In this document: piece after piece, positions 60,693 through 64,000 of the stretch
Position numbering within the stretch: position 1 is the first letter of the stretch
Layout of the letters: every line of letters begins with the position of its first letter
Position numbers and translations under genes: made by a program
Source of the DNA: UBA12077 sp963665525
GTDB taxonomy: Bacteria > Bacteroidota > Bacteroidia > Bacteroidales > UBA12077
Direction of reading: 5' to 3'
DNA length: 64,000 bases
Assembly (NCBI GenBank): GCA_963665525.1
Contig: OY762280.1
Location: 2,790,001-2,854,000 of the forward strand
The notes under the pieces: generated by a model
Database searches by the model: none
Seen by the model: the letters and a program-made list of their open reading frames with translations, nothing else
Told to the model about the DNA's origin: nothing

Positions 60693-62045
60693 CTACCTCC
60701 TTTTACTTTTTCGATTTTGGATCTTATCACCTCTTTTTTGTGGTTTTTTATACTTCTTAGCTGTTAGTCCTGCTTTACCACCAGAGTTTCTCCTTTTATT
60801 TTTTTCTTTCTTTTCATGAAAAGCAGGTCCACGCTCTTTCTTTTTTACATTACGATGTGGATTTTTAGTATCTCCAACAATAGGTCTTTCTTCAGGTAAT
60901 AATTCCTTTGATTTCTGAACCTCCTCAGGAAAATCAATCACAGGAATATCCATCAACATTAAACGTTCAATTCTATTTTTTGCCGGTTCTTCCTTTTCTG
61001 TATAAAATAGTATTGTTTTTCCTTCTTCTTCTGCTCTACCTGTGCGACCAATCCGGTGCATGTAGTTTTCAGGATAAGTTGGCGTATCGAAGTTAATAAC
61101 ATGTGATATTTTTTCAATATCTAACCCACGAGCCATGACATCTGTTGAAATAAGCAATCGCTTCTCTCCATCTGCAAACTGGCGAACAGAGCGCTCCCTG
61201 TAATTTTGTGCTTTATTAGAATGAACCACACAGGCTTCCATCCCATATTGCTCTTCTAGCAGTTCATAAAGCTTATCCGCTTTCTTTTTACTATCAACAA
61301 AAACAAGAACTCGTGCAAACTCTTCTTTATCTTCTAACAAATAACTTAAGAGATTTGCCTTGGTATGGAAATTCTTAACCGGATAAGAACTTTGTGCAAT
61401 ATTTTCGAGCGGAGTACCACTAACCGCAATATTTACTCTTTGAGGTAAAATAAAAAAATCGTCAATAATAGCATCAATTTCTTCGGTCATGGTTGCCGAG
61501 AACATAATATTCTGGCGACGCTCTTTTAATAATAAAAAGATATCGGTTAATTGACGTCTGAAACCCAGGTCAAGCATTATATCTACTTCATCAATTACTA
61601 ATTTCTTAATTCCATTTAATTGCAAAACACCTGTTACAGCTATATCATACAAACGCCCTGGAGTAGCTACTAAGATATCGACACCTTCTGCTACTGCTTG
61701 TTTTTGTGTATTAATATTAGTTCCTCCATAAACACCTAAAACTCGAACACTCATAGATTCTGTAAGTGTTTTTATATTATCTACAACCTGTAAAACAAGT
61801 TCTCGTGTTGGTACTAGTATCAAAACTCGAGGATGAAGCTGATCTGAATATTTTAGTTCATGAAGAATAGGTAATAAGTAAGCAAATGTTTTACCAGTAC
61901 CTGTTTGCGCTATCCCCACCATATCTTTACCAGACATAATAACCGGGAATGATTTCTCTTGCACAAGAGTTAAGTTTTTAAATCCTAATTTAACAACTGC
62001 CTTGTTTAATTGCTTAGCTAATTTTAAATCCTCGAAAGTCATCAT
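60693..62045 (-). CDS. DEAD/DEAH-box ATP-dependent RNA helicase
   Basis: RNA helicase of 450 residues. Q motif (FKNLTLVQEKSFP), motif I GIAQTGTGKT, motif Ia VLILVPTRELV, motif II LVIDEVDIMLD (DEVD, not DEAD), motif III SAT, motif VI YMHRIGRTGRA. The C-terminus (about 385-450) is very basic (KKKERGPAFHEKKEKNKRRN), likely binding RNA. The start was set at 62045; the longer TTG reading at 62066 would overlap the -7 box at 62064-62071. A cold-shock or ribosome-assembly role, as in RhlE-type proteins, is likely. It converges with the LytTR gene. Confidence 0.93.
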   Translation of the reverse strand: MMTFEDLKLAKQLNKAVVKLGFKNLTLVQEKSFPVIMSGKDMVGIAQTGTGKTFAYLLPILHELKYSDQLHPRVLILVPTRELVLQVVDNIKTLTESMSVRVLGVYGGTNINTQKQAVAEGVDILVATPGRLYDIAVTGVLQLNGIKKLVIDEVDIMLDLGFRRQLTDIFLLLKERRQNIMFSATMTEEIDAIIDDFFILPQRVNIAVSGTPLENIAQSSYPVKNFHTKANLLSYLLEDKEEFARVLVFVDSKKKADKLYELLEEQYGMEACVVHSNKAQNYRERSVRQFADGEKRLLISTDVMARGLDIEKISHVINFDTPTYPENYMHRIGRTGRAEEEGKTILFYTEKEEPAKNRIERLMLMDIPVIDFPEEVQKSKELLPEERPIVGDTKNPHRNVKKKERGPAFHEKKEKNKRRNSGGKAGLTAKKYKKPQKRGDKIQNRKSKRR

Positions 62046-62063
62046 CAACAAAATATTTTTTTG

Positions 62064-62071
62064 CAAATGTA
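62064..62071 (-). promoter_or_regulatory. Putative -7 promoter element for the RNA helicase
   Basis: Minus-strand TACATTTG matches TAnnTTTG and predicts a start near 62057, about 12 bases before the ATG. It argues against a longer N-terminus. Confidence 0.4.
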
Positions 62072-62170
62072 ATACATATAACTGACATGATTTTGTGAGA
62101 TTCTATTTTGAAGTAAAATGCCAATAGAATGTGAATTTAAATAGTTTAATAAACTGCAGTTAATTTATTT

Positions 62171-62178
62171 TACTTTTG
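62171..62178 (+). promoter_or_regulatory. Putative -7 promoter element for the S9 peptidase
   Basis: TACTTTTG matches TAnnTTTG, 52 bases upstream of the ATG at 62231. A TTTA lies 22 bases upstream, a weak -33. Confidence 0.35.
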
Positions 62179-62230
62179 TTAAACTTGCATCAATAATAAT
62201 AGTCAAATACAAAACTCAAAAATCATTATA

Positions 62231-64000
62231 ATGAAAAAACTAATATTATTCTTTTTATTGGGAATCACTGTACAGTTCTCAATAGCACAAAATTCTATTG
62301 AAATCAAAAACTGGAAACTTTCAGATACTCCGGAGATTAAAATGCCAGCTTTTGCTGACATTAAAAATATTGAAGGGAACACATTCGAAGTTTCTAATAT
62401 ACTGAGCTCAACTCAACTTGATGCATCAAATAAAAACATTGCCTGGAATACCATAAGTATTGGTGCAGACAGTATTGTATTTTTACAATCAACAGGGCAT
62501 AATTTCTTTTTTCTTCAAGCTTATTTATCTGTTGACAGATGGACTAAAGGTGATTTAACCCTAACTCTAAATTCACTTTACGAATTGTATGTTGATGGAG
62601 AAAAACAAAAAACAAAATCAAATTCTGATTTAGAGAATACTAAAACTAGCTTAAAGCTTAGCAAAGGTAATCATGAAATTACCATAAAAGCTATTACTAC
62701 TGATGAGCAAATAAAGCTTGCCGCTAATTTTGAATACGCTGATGATTTTAAAGATTGCAATGCAACTGCAAGTCTAAATCCTAAGAGATATTTTACGATT
62801 AACGATGTGTTAGAAGGAAATTATGTTTCTTCAGCTAAAATCTCACCTTCGGGAAAATATGTTTTAATTAATCACAAAGAAGTTGTTCATGGTAGCGGGA
62901 AAAGTGTTAGATATACTGAAATATACGATCTTGAAAAACAAAAAAACATTGCTGTTTTAAGAAATAAAGATATTTCAAATTTAAGCTGGTTACCAAAGAC
63001 TGATCGTTTGACTTACACAACCGATTTTGAAGAATTGTCAGAGATTTTTGTTTATGATTTAGCAAATGGTCAGGAAAAGTCAATCGTAAAAGGTATTAAA
63101 GATTTATCAGGATTTAACTGGGCACCAAGCGAAGATTTTATCATTTACAGCAATTATATTGTTGCCGATGATCCCGGAATTTTGAAAAGAGTATACGAAA
63201 ACGAAGACCGCCTCCCATATTTCAGAAATCGATCGTTTTTATTTAAGGTTGATATTAAAACAGGTATGATTATTCAGCTTACAGCTGGAAATTTATCATC
63301 GAGTCTTCAGGATATAAAATCTGACGGATCGAAAATTCTATTTTCTACTCAGCGTACAGATTATACCGAAGTGCCATTTACAAAACAAAACTTGTATGAA
63401 ATGGATATGCAGACCTATGAGCTAACAACAGTTTGGGAAAATAAAATACAAGCAGGATACTGCCAGTACTCTCCTGATGGAAGTAAGCTTTTAGTTCAGG
63501 GGGCTCCTGAAAGTTTTGGTAAAATTGGAGTAAATGTTACCGATGATAAAATCCCAAATAACTACGATTCTCAACTTTATTTTTACGATTTAGTTACAAA
63601 ACAAGTTGAGCCTATTACAAAAAAATTTGATCCTGCTATTAATGATGCCTATTGGGTTAAAGAAAATGAACTTTATGTTTCAACAACTGATAAAGATTAT
63701 AGTAATCTTTACAAATATAATTTCAAAACAAAATCATTTAACAAAATCAACTTAATGGTTGAAGTATTAGATGATATTGATTTTTCAAAATCTAAAGCTG
63801 TCGCAATTTATACAGGTACAAGCATTTCTACACCTAAGAAACTTTATTCAATTGACTTAAAGAAAGGGGCAAGTAATTTATTGTCATTCCATGAAAAAGA
63901 TCGATTTGGAAATATAAGATTTGGAAAAACAGAATCTTGGAACTTCGAGAATAAAAATAATACGACTGTTTATGGTAGAGTTTACTACCCTCCAAACTAT
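62231..64000 (+). CDS. S9-family prolyl oligopeptidase-like peptidase, N-terminal part (cut by window end)
   Basis: The reading frame stays open for 590 codons to the right edge. Signal peptide MKKLILFFLLGITVQFSIAQ, then a domain with strand repeats and a long beta-propeller typical of S9 peptidases (AKISPSGKYVLINHKEV, YTEIYDLEKQKNI, FNWAPSEDFIIYSNYI, AGYCQYSPDGSKLLVQG, LYFYDLVTKQVEPI). The last visible part (WNFENKNNTTVYGRVYYPPNY) is the strand that leads into the alpha/beta-hydrolase catalytic domain, which lies outside. Exported, probably a dipeptidyl peptidase-like or oligopeptidase enzyme; activity cannot be judged. Confidence 0.85.
   Translation, partial: MKKLILFFLLGITVQFSIAQNSIEIKNWKLSDTPEIKMPAFADIKNIEGNTFEVSNILSSTQLDASNKNIAWNTISIGADSIVFLQSTGHNFFFLQAYLSVDRWTKGDLTLTLNSLYELYVDGEKQKTKSNSDLENTKTSLKLSKGNHEITIKAITTDEQIKLAANFEYADDFKDCNATASLNPKRYFTINDVLEGNYVSSAKISPSGKYVLINHKEVVHGSGKSVRYTEIYDLEKQKNIAVLRNKDISNLSWLPKTDRLTYTTDFEELSEIFVYDLANGQEKSIVKGIKDLSGFNWAPSEDFIIYSNYIVADDPGILKRVYENEDRLPYFRNRSFLFKVDIKTGMIIQLTAGNLSSSLQDIKSDGSKILFSTQRTDYTEVPFTKQNLYEMDMQTYELTTVWENKIQAGYCQYSPDGSKLLVQGAPESFGKIGVNVTDDKIPNNYDSQLYFYDLVTKQVEPITKKFDPAINDAYWVKENELYVSTTDKDYSNLYKYNFKTKSFNKINLMVEVLDDIDFSKSKAVAIYTGTSISTPKKLYSIDLKKGASNLLSFHEKDRFGNIRFGKTESWNFENKNNTTVYGRVYYPPNY

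Noticed and set aside
1..64000. CRISPR arrays, tRNA or rRNA genes, transposase genes, prophage or integrative elements
   Set aside because: No regularly spaced repeats, no cloverleaf with conserved tRNA loops, and no transposase, integrase or phage structural gene was found on either strand. The only mobile-like feature is the small repeat at 53984-54089.

Overview
This 64 kb window is low-GC, densely coded chromosomal DNA from a member of the Bacteroidota. The support is of three kinds. First, the gene content: a TonB-dependent receptor paired with a DUF4249 lipoprotein, many LytTR/LytS-type and SusC-era envelope proteins, the CTC form of L25, the Bacteroidota AMP nucleosidase, and several TPR/PD40/OmpA proteins. 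Second, at least eleven intergenic regions carry a TAnnTTTG element, the -7 box of Bacteroidota promoters, at a sensible distance from a start codon. Third, Shine-Dalgarno sequences are almost absent. Anaerobic or facultative marine Bacteroidales/Marinilabiliales (Marinifilaceae-like) is a guess from base composition and gene style, not something the window proves. Fifty-six protein genes are described, of which the first (Ntn hydrolase) and last (S9 peptidase) run off the window edges. No rRNA, tRNA, CRISPR array or intact insertion sequence was found.

Layout. 1-5.3 kb (minus): Ntn hydrolase fragment, then the housekeeping group pth-rplY-prs, engB, a LysE exporter and an aldehyde dehydrogenase. 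5.4-11.3 kb (plus): EamA transporter translationally coupled to lnt, then a TonB receptor with its DUF4249 lipoprotein. 11.3-17.1 kb (minus): zinc-ribbon coiled-coil protein, NIF3 protein, MerR regulator, a secreted PQQ-type propeller and two tandem M23 peptidases, divergent from alaS. 17.3-31.4 kb: alaS, a DUF885 lipoprotein, acyl-CoA synthetase, barrel protein, Na+/solute symporter, recR, a TPR protein, a porin-like protein, two receiver-domain regulators (one with a degenerate receiver) and an aminotransferase with an unusual leader. 31.5-42.2 kb (plus): a fused glycosyltransferase, an orphan 2-oxoacid dehydrogenase E2, then three consecutive paralogous TPR + PD40 propeller proteins, the last PorE-like with an OmpA domain, and a GNAT acetyltransferase. 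42.5-48.2 kb: a secreted unknown, a stand-alone HsdR-N-type nuclease-like domain, AMP nucleosidase, holA, rhomboid protease, gmhB, class IV aminotransferase, YqgE. 48.4-53.9 kb: NhaC antiporter with a periplasmic extension, a small alarmone-hydrolase-like HD protein, SulP transporter, secreted MsrB and a B3/4-domain protein. 53.9-64 kb: a MITE-like repeat, pgeF coupled to a second EamA transporter, an ABC permease without ATPase, an ExbB/MotA-like membrane protein, a LytS/LytTR two-component pair, a DEAD-box helicase and an S9 peptidase cut by the right edge.

Most of the window is core envelope and information-processing genes. The least explained part is the 34.9-41.7 kb triad of propeller proteins, which share one N-terminal architecture but end in three different ways (nothing, a membrane anchor, a peptidoglycan-binding domain). 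That arrangement would suit a complex spanning inner membrane, periplasm and cell wall. Smaller curiosities are the 106-bp MITE-like repeat at 54.0 kb, a 14-bp tandem duplication that changes the reading frame at the end of gmhB, a pseudo-receiver regulator at 29 kb, and a palindromic leader with a perfect AGGAGG at 30.1 kb.
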